Part shown: positions 38,132-48,270 of the stretch, one piece after another
Layout of the letters: every line of letters starts with the position of its first letter
Numbering within the stretch: position 1 is the first letter of the stretch
DNA from: Methanococci archaeon
GTDB lineage: Archaea; AGJL01; Methanococci; Methanococcales; Methanocaldococcaceae
DNA length: 64,000 nucleotides
Assembly (NCBI GenBank): GCA_013153845.1
Contig: JAADDS010000012.1
Location: forward strand, 1-64,000
Direction: 5' to 3'
Made by a program: the position numbers and the translations under genes
The notes under the pieces: generated by a model
Told to the model about the DNA's origin: nothing
The model's input: the letters and a program-made list of their open reading frames with translations, nothing else
Database searches by the model: none

Positions 38132-38832
38132 TAGGAGCAGGTCCAGGAGATCCTGAATTAATAACAGTAAAAGGATTAAACGCCATTAAAAAGGCGGATG
38201 TTATAGTTTATGATAATTTAATATCGAAAGATCTCTTAGATTATGCAAAAGATAATGTGGAGTTAATATACGTTGGAAAGAGGAAAGGAATGCACTCTTT
38301 TAAGCAGGAAGAGATAAATAAAATATTAGTTGAGAAGGCAAAAGAGAGAAAATTAGTTGTTAGGTTAAAAGGAGGAGATCCCTTTGTTTTTGGAAGAGGA
38401 GGAGAGGAGATCTTAGAATTAAAAAAACATAATATACCCTACGAGATAATTCCGGGTATAACTTCTGCAATAGCAGTTCCGGAAGTTGCAGAGATTCCAA
38501 TAACTCATAGGAAAGTTGCTACCTCGTTTACTGTTGTTACTGGACACGAGGCAGAAGATAAAGAAAAAAAACAAGTTAATTTAAGTGAACTAAATGCAGA
38601 CACCATAGTTATTTTAATGGGAATCACAAACTTGGAAAAATTAGTCAATGATCTATTAAAAAATCCAAAAAGAAATGAAAATACACCAGTGGCTATAATA
38701 CTTGAAGGCACAACCGAAAACCAGAAAGTTATAAAAGGAACTCTTGGAAATATTGTGGATAAAGCTAAGAAGGAAGGAATTAAACCACCGGGAGTTATTG
38801 TAGTGGGAGATGTTGTGAATGTGTTAAATTAA
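38110..38832 (+). CDS. cobA: Uroporphyrinogen-III C-methyltransferase
   Basis: 240 aa. Makes precorrin-2 for cobalamin, F430 and siroheme. Family blocks: VGAGPGDPELITVKGL, VYDNLIS, RLKGGDPFVFGRGGEE, PGITSAIAVPEVAEIPITHR, VTGHE and a GTL near the end. Start ATG 38110 follows AAGGTGG inside the end of rnp4. It supplies the pathway that cbiT (9.2 kb) continues. Confidence 0.96.
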   Translation: MCGKVILVGAGPGDPELITVKGLNAIKKADVIVYDNLISKDLLDYAKDNVELIYVGKRKGMHSFKQEEINKILVEKAKERKLVVRLKGGDPFVFGRGGEEILELKKHNIPYEIIPGITSAIAVPEVAEIPITHRKVATSFTVVTGHEAEDKEKKQVNLSELNADTIVILMGITNLEKLVNDLLKNPKRNENTPVAIILEGTTENQKVIKGTLGNIVDKAKKEGIKPPGVIVVGDVVNVLN

Positions 38833-38871
38833 AAATTAAAAATTAAAAAAGCGAATATTAAAGGGATCTGT

Positions 38872-39801
38872 ATGAGGCATTTAATATCCATGAGGGATAT
38901 GGGAAAAGAAGAGATTTTGGAGATTCTTGAAGAGGCAAGAAAGATGGAAGATCTTTTAAATACAAAAAAACCTTTAAAACTATTAGAAGGAAAAATACTG
39001 GCAACTATTTTTTACGAACCATCTACAAGAACCCGGTTAAGTTTTGAAACTGCAATGAAGAGGTTGGGTGGAGAAGTAATCACAATGACTGATCTGAAGA
39101 GCTCTTCCGTAGTAAAAGGAGAGAGTTTAATAGATACAATTAGGGTAATTAGTGGATATGCAGACATTATCGTTTTGAGACATCCAAATGAAGGAGCTTC
39201 AAGATTAGCAAGCGAATATTCCCAAGTTCCAATCATAAACGCAGGAGATGGGAGCAACCAACACCCTACTCAAACACTTTTAGACCTTTACACAATATTA
39301 AGAGAGATCGGGAAAATAGATGGCATAAAAATTGCCTTTGTTGGGGACTTAAAGTATGGAAGGACAGTTCATTCTTTGGTCTATGCTCTCTCGCTCTTTG
39401 ATAATGTGGAGATGTATTTCGTTTCTCCAAAGGAATTAAAAATGCCAAAAGATATAATTGATGATTTAAAGTCAAAAAATATAACCTTCTATGAGATAGA
39501 AGATTTAAAAGATATTGGAGATGATGTAGATGTATTATACATCACAAGAATACAAAAGGAGAGATTTCCAGACCCTAACGAGTATGAGAAAGTTAAAGGA
39601 TGCTATAAAATAAAAAAGGACTATGTAATTGGAAAAAAATTTATAATAATGCATCCACTACCGAGAGTTGATGAAATTGACTATGATGTTGATAACCTAC
39701 CACAAGCAAAGTATTTTAAACAAAGTTTTTATGGAATTCCTGTAAGAATGGCAATTTTAAAAAAGTTAATAGACGAAAATCAGCATGATAATGGAGGATA
39801 A
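38872..39801 (+). CDS. pyrB: Aspartate carbamoyltransferase catalytic subunit
   Basis: 309 aa, second step of pyrimidine synthesis. Carbamoyl-phosphate site STRTRLSFE (about 48), HPNEGASRLA, GDGSNQHPTQTLLDLY (about 130), and HPLPRVDEID (about 262). The regulatory subunit pyrI is not adjacent. The start of the TatD gene follows closely (5 bases after the stop). Confidence 0.96.
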   Translation: MRHLISMRDMGKEEILEILEEARKMEDLLNTKKPLKLLEGKILATIFYEPSTRTRLSFETAMKRLGGEVITMTDLKSSSVVKGESLIDTIRVISGYADIIVLRHPNEGASRLASEYSQVPIINAGDGSNQHPTQTLLDLYTILREIGKIDGIKIAFVGDLKYGRTVHSLVYALSLFDNVEMYFVSPKELKMPKDIIDDLKSKNITFYEIEDLKDIGDDVDVLYITRIQKERFPDPNEYEKVKGCYKIKKDYVIGKKFIIMHPLPRVDEIDYDVDNLPQAKYFKQSFYGIPVRMAILKKLIDENQHDNGG

Positions 39802-39805
39802 AATC

Positions 39806-40552
39806 ATGAACTCAAAATATGTGGATGCACACTGCCACGTGGAAGATAAGGCCTTTAACAAAAACAGAGATGAAATTATAGAGCGATCTAAAAAACAAAA
39901 TGTGGAGATAATAACAAGCGGGGCAAGTTTAGGAGGATGTTTAAGAGCATTAGATTTGAAAGACAAGTACAATATTTACATAACACTCGGGTATCATCCT
40001 TCAAAAGTTAGGGCTGATGATAAAGTAGTTAATAAAGTATACAACATAATAAAAGCTAACAAAAACAAGATACTGGGTGTAGGAGAAATAGGGATGGACA
40101 TAAAAGATGAAAACTACGAAAGACAGGAAAAAATTTTTAAAAAATTTTTATCCTTAGCGGAGGAGATAAATAAACCAATAGTGGTTCACGCCAGAGGATT
40201 TGAAAAAAAGATCTTTGAGATAACGAAAAATAGAGTTGATGTGATGTTTCACTGCTATGGAGGAGATGTTGATCTGGCTAAGGAAATAGGGAAAGAAGGG
40301 CATCTCATCTCGATATCAACTCTCGTATGCTTTTCCGAACATCATAAAGAGATTGTAAAAAGATTGGACTTAGAGTTTTTAACAACTGAAACAGATAGTC
40401 CATATTTATCTCCGATTAAAGGGGCTAAAAACGAACCTGCAAATGTTAAACTTGTAGTAAAAGAGATCGCTAAAATAAAGGAGGAAGAAGAGGAAGAAGT
40501 TAAAAAAACCATCTATAAAAACACATGTAAATTTTTTGGAACAAGAATTTAA
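39806..40552 (+). CDS. TatD-family metal-dependent hydrolase
   Basis: 248 aa. Metal ligands in DAHCHVED at the N-terminus, GEIGMD near 88, VVHARGFE near 120, FHCYGG and the terminal TETDSPYLSP. The family includes 3'-5' DNA exonucleases. The chosen ATG 39806 has GGAGGAT 7 nt upstream; that site is inside the last codons of pyrB. Probably cotranscribed from mcm onwards. Confidence 0.88.
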   Translation: MNSKYVDAHCHVEDKAFNKNRDEIIERSKKQNVEIITSGASLGGCLRALDLKDKYNIYITLGYHPSKVRADDKVVNKVYNIIKANKNKILGVGEIGMDIKDENYERQEKIFKKFLSLAEEINKPIVVHARGFEKKIFEITKNRVDVMFHCYGGDVDLAKEIGKEGHLISISTLVCFSEHHKEIVKRLDLEFLTTETDSPYLSPIKGAKNEPANVKLVVKEIAKIKEEEEEEVKKTIYKNTCKFFGTRI

Positions 40553-40605
40553 AAGGGAGATAAATAATAGATAAATAAAAAAAGATAGGAAAATTTTGGA
40601 GAGGA

Positions 40606-41520
40606 TTATTCCTCCTCCCCAAACGTTTTATAGAAGTCCCCATACTCAACTTGGTGATCCTTACTCATAAGCTTGTCAACAGATTTCTTCATTATCATTG
40701 CATAAATATCTATTAAATCCTTATACTTGACCTCAGGAAGTCCAGTATATACAAACAACGCTCTTTTAACCTCACTACTTTTCATTGCGTTTTCCACTAA
40801 GTAGATTGATAACGCTTCTGTTAACGGTTCAATTGGAGGATACCCCATTCCAAGAGGAACTCTCTTTTTGTAAAACCTCTTACCATACTTCAATCCAATA
40901 ACCTGTGAAAATCTAAAATGCATAATCTCATCAGAAATTTTATCCATTCGTTTGAATATGTTTAGCCACCATTTTACATCTGCTTTTTCACTTGCCTCAT
41001 CCAAATTATCGTTTTCATAAACTCCTAATTCATTTAAAAATATGTTCTCCAATTGCAGGGAAGGGATTATTTTTATTCCCTCTTCTTTTCCTGCTTTTAC
41101 AAGTTCTTCAAGTTCATCAAGAGTTCCGAACTCTCCGATGTTGGTTGATGGCTCAGGAGAGTAGATCATATCTCCATTTACCTCAGCAAACTTTTTTAAG
41201 ATCTCCAAGTGTCGATTTAGATCATCTCCCACCCTCTTTCCAAGGTGGTAGTTGTATATCTCAGCCCCACAAAGAGTGGCCTTTTCAATTGCTGAAAGGT
41301 GTGCTTTAACTCCTCTCTCAGAGGATAAGCTATAATATGGTCCATGAGCTAAAATACACGTAAAATACTCTTTACCCAAGTTTCTATAACTTTCATAGTA
41401 GCCAGCAGATAATCTTCTCGAAAGCACAGCAGGAGGGATCTCCGTTATTCTTGTTCCAAGAAGTGCTGCCTGCTTTAATGTAGATAATGCATTGTAAGTT
41501 CCCCACTCAAAAAGTATCAT
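40606..41520 (-). CDS. Xylose-isomerase/endonuclease IV-like TIM-barrel protein
   Basis: 304 aa with the AP-endonuclease-2 fold pattern: start FEWGTYNALSTLKQAALLGTRI, CILAHGPYYSLSS, NYHLGKRVGDD, a Glu in YSPEPST, and PSLQLENIF. These give some of the His/Glu positions that bind metal in endonuclease IV, but several differ, so the activity is uncertain. Start ATG 41520 follows GGTGATACTG. Alone on the minus strand, convergent with the TatD gene. Confidence 0.72.
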   Translation of the reverse strand: MILFEWGTYNALSTLKQAALLGTRITEIPPAVLSRRLSAGYYESYRNLGKEYFTCILAHGPYYSLSSERGVKAHLSAIEKATLCGAEIYNYHLGKRVGDDLNRHLEILKKFAEVNGDMIYSPEPSTNIGEFGTLDELEELVKAGKEEGIKIIPSLQLENIFLNELGVYENDNLDEASEKADVKWWLNIFKRMDKISDEIMHFRFSQVIGLKYGKRFYKKRVPLGMGYPPIEPLTEALSIYLVENAMKSSEVKRALFVYTGLPEVKYKDLIDIYAMIMKKSVDKLMSKDHQVEYGDFYKTFGEEE

Positions 41521-41811
41521 CAGTATCACCCAAAATGATTTTTATAATTTTAATTTACTTTTATAATTTAATTTTTAGTTTTAAATTAATGATTAGTGGC
41601 TGATAATTTAAGATCATTAATATCTCTCAACCCTCAAAAATTAACACAACTTTAATATCAATCAAATTAAATAACCTCAATAAATAATTTGTAAGCAGGA
41701 GTTATATAAAGTTTATTAAATAATTTAAAAAATGCATTTCTATCAGGTAATCTTATATAATCTTATATTGTAATCTTGTGTGCTATTTATGAGATAAAGT
41801 AGGTGAAAGGA

Positions 41812-43095
41812 ATGCTAATCAAAAAAATAAGAGAACTAACAGAAGAAGAAGAAAAAAAGATCATATGCAGAAATAAATCAGATCTTGAAGATATAATGCA
41901 GATTGTCTCAAAAATATTAAACGACGTTAAAAAAAATGGAGATAGGGCAGTAAAACACTATACTAAGAAGTTTGATGGCGTTGAATTGGAAGAGCTGAGG
42001 GTGAGTAGGGAGGAGATTGAAGAGGCATATGACCTTGTTGACTATAAGGTTATTGAGGCAATAGAAAAAGCAAAAGAGAATATAATTTATTTTCACAAAA
42101 AACAAATGGAGCAAATAAATGATTTGGAAGTTAAAAAAGATGGAATTATACTGGGACAAACAGTTAGAGCAATAGAAAATGTAGGATGCTACGTTCCAGG
42201 TGGAAGAGCATTCTACCCCTCAACTGTATTGATGACCACAATACCTGCAAAAGTAGCAGGATGTAAACACATTGTTATAACCTCTCCACCCACAAAAGAG
42301 GGCAAAGGGAACCCAGCCACATTAATAGCAGGAGATATTGTAGGAGTTGATGAAATATTCAAAGTTGGAGGAGTTCAAGCAATTGGAGCATTGGCCTATG
42401 GGACAGAAACAATTCCAAAAGTAGATATAATCGTAGGGCCCGGAAACATCTATGTTACAGTAGCTAAAAAGTTAGTTTATGGAGAAGTAGCAATTGACTT
42501 TTTAGCTGGACCTTCAGAGGTTTTAATCATTGCTGATGAGACAGCCAATGCAGAGTTCGTTGCACTGGACTTTATCGCACAGGCAGAACACGATCCTAAC
42601 GCTTCCTGTATAATAACAACAACATCGGAAGATAAAGCATTAGAAATAAAAGAAAAAATCTTGGAAGAGTTAAATAGGGCCGAAAGAAAGGAAATAATTA
42701 ACAATGCATTAAAAAACTCTGCAATCCTTATCGGAAGTTTGGAAGAGTGTATAAACTTCTCTAACAAATACGCTCCAGAACACCTCGAGATATTGACTAA
42801 AAACCCAGAAGATATTTTAAAGAAGATAGATCATGCAGGAAGCGTATTTTTAGGAGAATATAGTCCCGTTCCAGTTGGGGACTATGCCTCTGGAACAAAC
42901 CACGTTTTGCCAACTTCCCAATTTGCAAGAATGAGTTCTGGATTGAATGTAGAGACGTTTTTAAAGAAAATAACTTATCAAAAATTGGATAAAGAAAGTT
43001 TAAAACAGATTTCTGATATTGTTATTACATTGGCAGAGGCAGAAGGATTATTTGGACATGCAGAAGCAGTTAGAAGAAGAATACTTAAAAAATAG
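41812..43095 (+). CDS. hisD: Histidinol dehydrogenase
   Basis: 427 aa, last two oxidation steps of histidine synthesis, Zn- and NAD-dependent. Motifs: NVGCYVPGGRAFYPST (about 120), AGPSEVLIIADE (about 230), AEHDPNAS (about 257), NKYAPEHLEI (about 320) and DYASGTNHVLPT (about 360). Start ATG 41812 follows AGGTGAAAGG. The stop TAG is followed at once by TGA and by the same-frame restriction-gene fragment. Confidence 0.96.
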   Translation: MLIKKIRELTEEEEKKIICRNKSDLEDIMQIVSKILNDVKKNGDRAVKHYTKKFDGVELEELRVSREEIEEAYDLVDYKVIEAIEKAKENIIYFHKKQMEQINDLEVKKDGIILGQTVRAIENVGCYVPGGRAFYPSTVLMTTIPAKVAGCKHIVITSPPTKEGKGNPATLIAGDIVGVDEIFKVGGVQAIGALAYGTETIPKVDIIVGPGNIYVTVAKKLVYGEVAIDFLAGPSEVLIIADETANAEFVALDFIAQAEHDPNASCIITTTSEDKALEIKEKILEELNRAERKEIINNALKNSAILIGSLEECINFSNKYAPEHLEILTKNPEDILKKIDHAGSVFLGEYSPVPVGDYASGTNHVLPTSQFARMSSGLNVETFLKKITYQKLDKESLKQISDIVITLAEAEGLFGHAEAVRRRILKK

Positions 43096-43098
43096 TGA

Positions 43099-43746
43099 AT
43101 ATTACAAAGGATATGTATTGCAGATGTTAATTATACTAAAAAATTTATTTTAAATGTTGGAAGAGAGGATTTATCTAAAAAAGAAGATAAAGAACTTATT
43201 GAGGATTTAATTAATGTGTGTTATGAAGTTATTGAAGAGATTAAAAATACCGATGGTGTAAAAACTAAGGAAGGAGAGACACCAAAAAGAGTTAATGAAG
43301 TTGGGAATTATATTGAGCATTATGTTAAAGATGTTTTGGGCAAATATGGATATGCGATTACTCCAAAAACTAAAAAAGGTAAGCAAAAATCTACTGGCTA
43401 TCCTGATATAGAGTTTTGGTATAAAGGAAAGAAAGAAGGAGAAGGAAGAGTTGTTTATATTGAGATTAAAACCTTTAATGAGAAAAATATCAACTCATCC
43501 CATAGAACCTTTTATGCATCTCCTTCAAAAGATGAAGAAGGGATAAAAATAAGGTTTGATGCTCCTCATTTATGCTTATCATTTAAGATTGAAAAATTGG
43601 ATAATGAGTATTATGCCACCGGCTTTAAAATAGTTGATTTGTCTAAATTAAAAGGAGGGATTAAAAGAGAGTTTAACGCCTCTAATAGAGAGTTGTATAA
43701 AAAGGATTTAGTTATTTATGAGGAGAATTTGGATTTTATTAAATAA
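43099..43746 (+). pseudogene. Type II restriction endonuclease, apparently lacking its 5' end
   Basis: The open frame 43099-43746 reads as restriction-enzyme sequence from its first codons (RICIADVNYTKKFILNVGRED...), so the protein extends well upstream of the only usable start, GTG 43216 (176 aa). No ATG/GTG/TTG lies in frame between the TGA at 43096 and 43216. Catalytic-type residues follow: STGYPDIEFWYKG and VVYIEIKTFNEK form a PD-(D/E)xK core. Its end overlaps the convergent methylase by 8 bases. Either a truncated gene fused behind hisD or a shortened, still functional one. It appears related to M. jannaschii Mja-type enzymes. Confidence 0.72.
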
Positions 43747-44620
43747 ACGCATCAAGAGTTATTATATTTTTATTTTCTTTTACATTATCAAATTTTCTAT
43801 CTGTTTTTAAAAGTTCTTTTTTTATTCTCTCCTCTGCAACTCTGCAATAGTATTCATCAATCTCAAAGCCAATATAATTAACTCCCAATCTAATGCATGC
43901 AACTGCCGTGCTTCCAATTCCAATAAATGGGTCTAAAACAAGATTTGTCTTTTTAATGCCATGTAATTTAATGCACATCTCTGGAAGTTTTGGAGGGAAT
44001 GTTGCCGGATGTGGTCTCTCTTTCTCTTTTGATTGAATTGTTTCATAAGGGATAAACCAAGTGTTCCCTCTATCTCTTAAATCTCCTTTTCTATTAAATC
44101 TCTTTATATTGCTTTTATCTTGATAAGGGACACCAATTGCTAATTTATCCAACTTAACATTTCCATTTTTTGTGAAATGGAAAATATATTCATGCATTAT
44201 ACTTAAAAATCTATCACTGTTTATTGGTTTGTAATGTCCCACAGCAATATCTCCGATAATATTTGGATAATCTCCCACATCTTCTTTTTGTATTGCGATT
44301 GATTTTATCCAATGAATCGTGTTTTGTAATTTAAAATGTTTTCTTATAACATTGGCAACATCAAAGGCGATCCATGGGTCTTTTGCAGTATAACCAACAT
44401 TTATAAAAAATGAGCCATCATCTTTTAACACTCTCTTTATCTCCCCAACAACTTCTTCAATCCAATTTAAATAATCCTCTCTGCTTAAATTATCAGAATA
44501 TTTATTGTATCTTATACCAATGTTATAGGGTGGAGAGGTAATAACAACATCAATTGATTTATCTTTTAATTGTTTCATCCCTTCTAAGCAATCCATACAG
44601 TAAATTTTGTTTATCTCCAT
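43739..44620 (-). CDS. DNA N4-cytosine methyltransferase of a type II R-M system
   Basis: 293 aa. Catalytic TSPPYN (about 29-34) comes before the SAM motif [14 protein letters not shown] (about 234), the order of beta-class enzymes; TSPPY points to N4-methylcytosine. Start ATG 44620 follows AAGGGATAAAG. Complete, while the partner nuclease is 5'-truncated. The recognition site cannot be read; the Mja enzymes of M. jannaschii that cut CTAG or GTAC are candidates for comparison. Confidence 0.9.
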   Translation of the reverse strand: MEINKIYCMDCLEGMKQLKDKSIDVVITSPPYNIGIRYNKYSDNLSREDYLNWIEEVVGEIKRVLKDDGSFFINVGYTAKDPWIAFDVANVIRKHFKLQNTIHWIKSIAIQKEDVGDYPNIIGDIAVGHYKPINSDRFLSIMHEYIFHFTKNGNVKLDKLAIGVPYQDKSNIKRFNRKGDLRDRGNTWFIPYETIQSKEKERPHPATFPPKLPEMCIKLHGIKKTNLVLDPFIGIGSTAVACIRLGVNYIGFEIDEYYCRVAEERIKKELLKTDRKFDNVKENKNIITLDAFI

Positions 44621-44761
44621 CTTTATCCCTTAAACCATTTTTTTATTTAAATCAACGCTATTTTATATTAACCTTAAAAGAGTATTATAATAAACCACTT
44701 ATATAGTAATTTCCTTTTAAAGATATAAAAATGATGATAAAATCATAGAGAGGTTTTTAGT

Positions 44762-45919
44762 ATGGATATAAAATACAAATTGGCAAGTTATAGAATTTGC
44801 TCCCCAGAAGAGACGTTTGAAAAGATTCAAGGGGCATTGAAAAAGATAGAAACAATAGAGATTAAAAATATTCAGCATTTGGATAAAATAAATATTCCTG
44901 TCTATTATCTAACAAGAAAAGTTATTGTTGATGGGAAAGAAGGAGTAGCCATACACTATGGAAAGGGAGCCAATGAAATTCAATCAAAGGTCTCTGCATG
45001 CATGGAAGCGATAGAGAGATTTTCAGCAAGTTATGATAAAAATAAGGTTAAAGAAAAGCCAGATAATCCAATAAATGTTAACGATTTAATACTGCCTCAA
45101 TATGCTGATAAAAATGTTAAGGACTGGGTTGAAGGAATCGATATTATAAATGATGAAATTGTAGATGTGCCAGCAGATGCTGTTTTCTATCCAAACTCTG
45201 GAAAATTGTTTAGAGGAAACACCAACGGCTTAGCAAGCGGTAATAGTTTAGATGAAGCCATATTACACGCAACTTTGGAAGTTATAGAGAGGGATGCTTG
45301 GAGCTTAGCAGATCTATCAAGAAAAATACCAAGAAAGATAAATCCTGAAGATGCAAAAAATCCATTGATTCATGAATTATTGGAAAAATATGAAAAGGCA
45401 GGAGTTAAGATAACTTTAAAGGACTTAACGTCAGAGTTTGATATTCCAGTTGTTGCTGCAATAAGTGATGATCTAAGTAGAGATCCTTTAATGTTGTGTG
45501 TTGGTGTTGGATGCCACTTACATCCAGAGATAGCTATTTTGAGAGCTTTAACTGAGGTGGCTCAAAGCAGAGCTTCTCAATTACATGGATTTAGGAGAGA
45601 TGCCAAGTTAAGAGAGGAATTTACATCAAAAATCCCCTATGAAAGGTTGAAGAGGATTCATAGAAAGTGGTTTGAGTTTGAGGAGGAGATAAATATTGCA
45701 GATATGCCAAACAACGCAAGTTATGATTTAAAGAATGACTTAAAGTTTATAAAAGATAAAATTTCAGAGTTTGGATTTGATAAGTTGATATATGTTGATT
45801 TAAATAAAGTTGGAGTTGATGCTGTAAGAGTAATAATCCCAAAAATGGAGATCTATACAATAGATAGAGATAGGTTGTCAAGAAGGGCTGTTGAAAGAGT
45901 TAAAAATCTTTATTATTAA
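44762..45919 (+). CDS. ycaO: YcaO-type protein, methanogenesis marker 1
   Basis: 385 aa. ATP-dependent cyclodehydratase fold that, with TfuA, installs the thioglycine in McrA. ATP-site pattern: [15 protein letters not shown] (about 78), [13 protein letters not shown] (about 170) and [16 protein letters not shown] (about 265). No TfuA gene is adjacent. Start ATG 44762 follows GAGGTTTTTAGT. Confidence 0.9.
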   Translation: MDIKYKLASYRICSPEETFEKIQGALKKIETIEIKNIQHLDKINIPVYYLTRKVIVDGKEGVAIHYGKGANEIQSKVSACMEAIERFSASYDKNKVKEKPDNPINVNDLILPQYADKNVKDWVEGIDIINDEIVDVPADAVFYPNSGKLFRGNTNGLASGNSLDEAILHATLEVIERDAWSLADLSRKIPRKINPEDAKNPLIHELLEKYEKAGVKITLKDLTSEFDIPVVAAISDDLSRDPLMLCVGVGCHLHPEIAILRALTEVAQSRASQLHGFRRDAKLREEFTSKIPYERLKRIHRKWFEFEEEINIADMPNNASYDLKNDLKFIKDKISEFGFDKLIYVDLNKVGVDAVRVIIPKMEIYTIDRDRLSRRAVERVKNLYY

Positions 45920-45956
45920 TTTAATTTATTTAAATATTTTATGTTAAAATTCAAAT

Positions 45957-46859
45957 TTAATGAGAGAAGTGCTTTAATTCAAAAACATTGAGTTTTTTGT
46001 TTTTTTCTTTAAAGAACTCTTCTAATATCTTCCTCTCTTTTATTAGACCAACTGCATCAGCTCTGCACTGCCCACAAGCTCTAAACTGTGGGATATATTT
46101 TTCACACTCTTCCCTAACCTTTTTTATCTCCTCGCATGTTGGAGGTCTTAAATGGCTCATCTTATATAAGGGAATTAGAGGGATGATATTTTGTATATAA
46201 ACAAAATCTTTCAACTCTTTGGCTATCTCCACAACATGATTCATATTTATCTCTGGAATTAAGACAGTGTTGATCTTTATTATTAAATCTTCGTCATATG
46301 CCTTTTTTATCCCATCTATTTGATTCTCTATCAATATTTTAGCCCCCTCAATGCCATAATGGACTTTTTTATCGTAATAGACCCAATCAACTATCTCCTT
46401 CAAAATCTCTGGATCTATGGCATTAACTGTAACGGTAACTGTTTTTACGTTTAAATCAGCCAATTTTTTGTAGTATTTGTTTAAAAGCAAACCGTTTGTA
46501 GAGAGACATTTTATAAGGTTTGGAAATTTCTCATCAATAATTTTTAAGGTCTCAAATGTCTCTTTATTAAATAAACTGTCCCCAGGTCCAGCAATACCAA
46601 CAACTTTCAAGTTAGGCATTTCCTTCAAAACTCTATTTAGGTAATCCTCAACCTCTTCCGGCTTTAAGATGGTTAATGCTACTCCCGGTCTGTTTTCACA
46701 TGCCTCTTTACCCAAACTCCTTCTACAGAACTTACATGCAATATTACATCTTGGAGCTACTGGAAGATGGACTCTTCCAACTTTATCGTGGATTTTTTCG
46801 TTAAAGCAGGGATGAACTTTTGTTATATGAGCAAATTTTGACATTTTATCTTTATCCAT
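45957..46859 (-). CDS. nifB: NifB-like radical SAM protein
   Basis: 300 aa. The radical SAM motif CNIACKFCRRS (about 38-48) and NifB-specific HPCFNEKIHDKVGRVHLPVAP, GIAGPGDSLFN, LSTNGLLL, and C-terminal CGQCRADAVGL. In nitrogen fixers NifB builds the NifB-co cluster. No other nif genes are nearby, as in M. jannaschii, so its role here may be different. It lacks the NafY-like C-terminal domain of bacterial NifB. Confidence 0.93.
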   Translation of the reverse strand: MDKDKMSKFAHITKVHPCFNEKIHDKVGRVHLPVAPRCNIACKFCRRSLGKEACENRPGVALTILKPEEVEDYLNRVLKEMPNLKVVGIAGPGDSLFNKETFETLKIIDEKFPNLIKCLSTNGLLLNKYYKKLADLNVKTVTVTVNAIDPEILKEIVDWVYYDKKVHYGIEGAKILIENQIDGIKKAYDEDLIIKINTVLIPEINMNHVVEIAKELKDFVYIQNIIPLIPLYKMSHLRPPTCEEIKKVREECEKYIPQFRACGQCRADAVGLIKERKILEEFFKEKNKKLNVFELKHFSH

Positions 46860-46980
46860 AATATCACAACCTCTTCTTTAAAATTAAAAATTTTTATTTT
46901 CTATTTTTTATCTCTTTTTGTTTATTTTTTATTTATCCAATATTTTATAATTTATTTTTATTTTTTGTTTTTTTGTTATT

Positions 46981-47379
46981 CTATTTATTATCATTACTTA
47001 AAATTTTCACAATTCCTTTATCTCCATCAATCAATATTTTGTCTCCGGTCTTTATTTTTTCAATGTCTATCTTATCCACAAGTGGAATTCCTCCAAGGAT
47101 CGCTCCCGTGGCAACTATCGTCTCGCACTCCTTGTTTATAATTCCTTTTAAAATCCCTCTTTTTGCCAATCCATAGATCACATACGACCCAACAGTGCTT
47201 CCCTTACCATATGGAAATACAAATATTTTGTCTTTTATTGATTGACCATATAGATCGCTATTTTTATCTATAACATTTCCCTCTTTGTCAACACCGCCTA
47301 AAAATGAAAATGGTTTTTTTGAAACTATTGCAATTCCCTCTATTTTTCCTTTTGAGATGCCCCTTCCTTTTAATTCCAC
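46981..47379 (-). CDS. Phosphomevalonate dehydratase small subunit (DUF126)
   Basis: 132-aa swivel domain of the aconitase-X type: GRGISKGKIEGIAIVSKKPFSF, FPYGKGSTVGSYVIYGL (about 75) and GIPLVD. With the large subunit it dehydrates mevalonate 5-phosphate in the modified archaeal mevalonate pathway, downstream of the HMG-CoA reductase encoded at 16 kb. The large subunit is not adjacent. GTG 47379 suits the GGTGAT site that overlaps ATG 47391. Confidence 0.9.
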   Translation of the reverse strand: MELKGRGISKGKIEGIAIVSKKPFSFLGGVDKEGNVIDKNSDLYGQSIKDKIFVFPYGKGSTVGSYVIYGLAKRGILKGIINKECETIVATGAILGGIPLVDKIDIEKIKTGDKILIDGDKGIVKILSNDNK

Positions 47380-47398
47380 AATGATCACCATTTAGTCG

Positions 47399-47485
47399 TT
47401 GCTAAGGAAGCTCCGAGCTTCAGCTCGGAGAGGAATTCAGATGAAAACCTAACGGTTTTCATTACTCTCCTCGCTACGCTCGAAG
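47399..47485 (-). mobile_element. Right end of an IS200/IS605-type element
   Basis: Three symmetric pieces in 87 bases downstream of the tnpB remnant: perfect palindrome CTCCGAGCTTCAGCTCGGAG (47411-47430), hairpin ATGAAAACC-TAAC-GGTTTTCAT (47441-47462) and the GAGCGTAGCGAG motif (minus strand, about 47469-47482). In this family such 3' structures mark the transposon end and the scaffold of the TnpB guide RNA. Confidence 0.75.
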
Positions 47486-47885
47486 ATAGGAGATGTAGTT
47501 AGAGCTACCTTTCGAGCGAGGTTTATAGAGGCGTCCAAATCCCTATCAATCTTTAAACCACATTTTGGACAAACAAATATTCTATCATTCTTCAACCTCC
47601 GATTAACATACCCACACCGACTACACGTTTTAGAAGTATTTCTTGGAGAGACGTCAACAACTGGAACTCCTTCTAACTTTGCTTTGTATTTTATCTTTTC
47701 AATTAAATCAGTATAACTCCATATATGTAATGTTTTTCTAATATTTTTTTGGTGTTGATTTATTCAACTTACTCTTTTTTAACCCCTTTAACTTCTCTAA
47801 CACAATCTCAGCATTATATTGCTTTGCCTTTTTAACAATCTCCTTAGAAATTACATGATTAATGTATCTTGAATATTTGCATTTT
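47449..47885 (-). pseudogene. Degraded tnpB (IS605 OrfB) fragment
   Basis: Only the C-terminal third of a TnpB remains. In one frame (47747-47885): KYSRYINHVISKEIVKKAKQ and EIVLEKLKG, the second RuvC acidic motif. A frameshift in a run of seven T (47744-47750, plus strand) changes frame to KTLHIWSYTDLIEKIKYKAK, EGVPVVDVSPRNTSKTCSRC, VCPKCGLKIDRDLDASINLARK, giving the zinc finger and third RuvC motif. The N-terminal RNA/DNA-binding domains are missing. No TnpA nearby. The gene is dead, but the right-end structures are well preserved. Confidence 0.93.
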
Positions 47886-48050
47886 TATATCTTTTTAGCA
47901 GTATAAATCTTTTGTTCCTAAAAATTAGAAACCACTAACAAGTATATATGCATATTCAAATCATAAGAAATAAAAAAATAAAATAAAAAATTAACCTGAT
48001 AATAAAATAAATATAATTTAAAATATAATTAAAAAATAAAAACTAAAAAA

Positions 48051-48129
48051 TGGTAGCGGGGGGAGGATTTGAACCTCCGATCTCCGGGTTATGAGCCCGG
48101 CGGGATAGACCTGGCTACCCTACCCCGCT
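48051..48129 (-). tRNA. Initiator tRNA-Met (CAT)
   Basis: Minus-strand cloverleaf: acceptor AGCGGGG with CCCCGCT (an A1-U72 end as in archaeal initiators), anticodon stem CCGGG/CCCGG with three G-C pairs, loop CTCATAA (anticodon CAT), T loop TTCAAAT, and encoded CCA at 48051-48053. No intron. Confidence 0.95.
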
Positions 48130-48173
48130 TCTTAACTTTGCCTTAAAAGAAGCAGAACTACTATAACTGCAAA

Positions 48174-48193
48174 CTAATATATAAAGTTTTCGC
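48174..48193 (-). promoter_or_regulatory. Promoter of the initiator tRNA
   Basis: The minus strand reads GCGAAAACTTTATATATTAG, a BRE plus TATA box 45-64 nt upstream of the tRNA, the same layout as the tRNA-Arg promoter. Confidence 0.8.
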
Positions 48194-48270
48194 TTATGTG
48201 TTAAGTAGTGCCACAATAAAGAAAATGAATAAAAAATAAAATATAACTAATCACATGAACAAGTATTTGA

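Noticed and set aside
45957-46859. Nitrogen-fixation locus
   Set aside because: Only nifB is present; no nifH, D, K or E is near. A lone nifB is known in non-fixing Methanocaldococcus.
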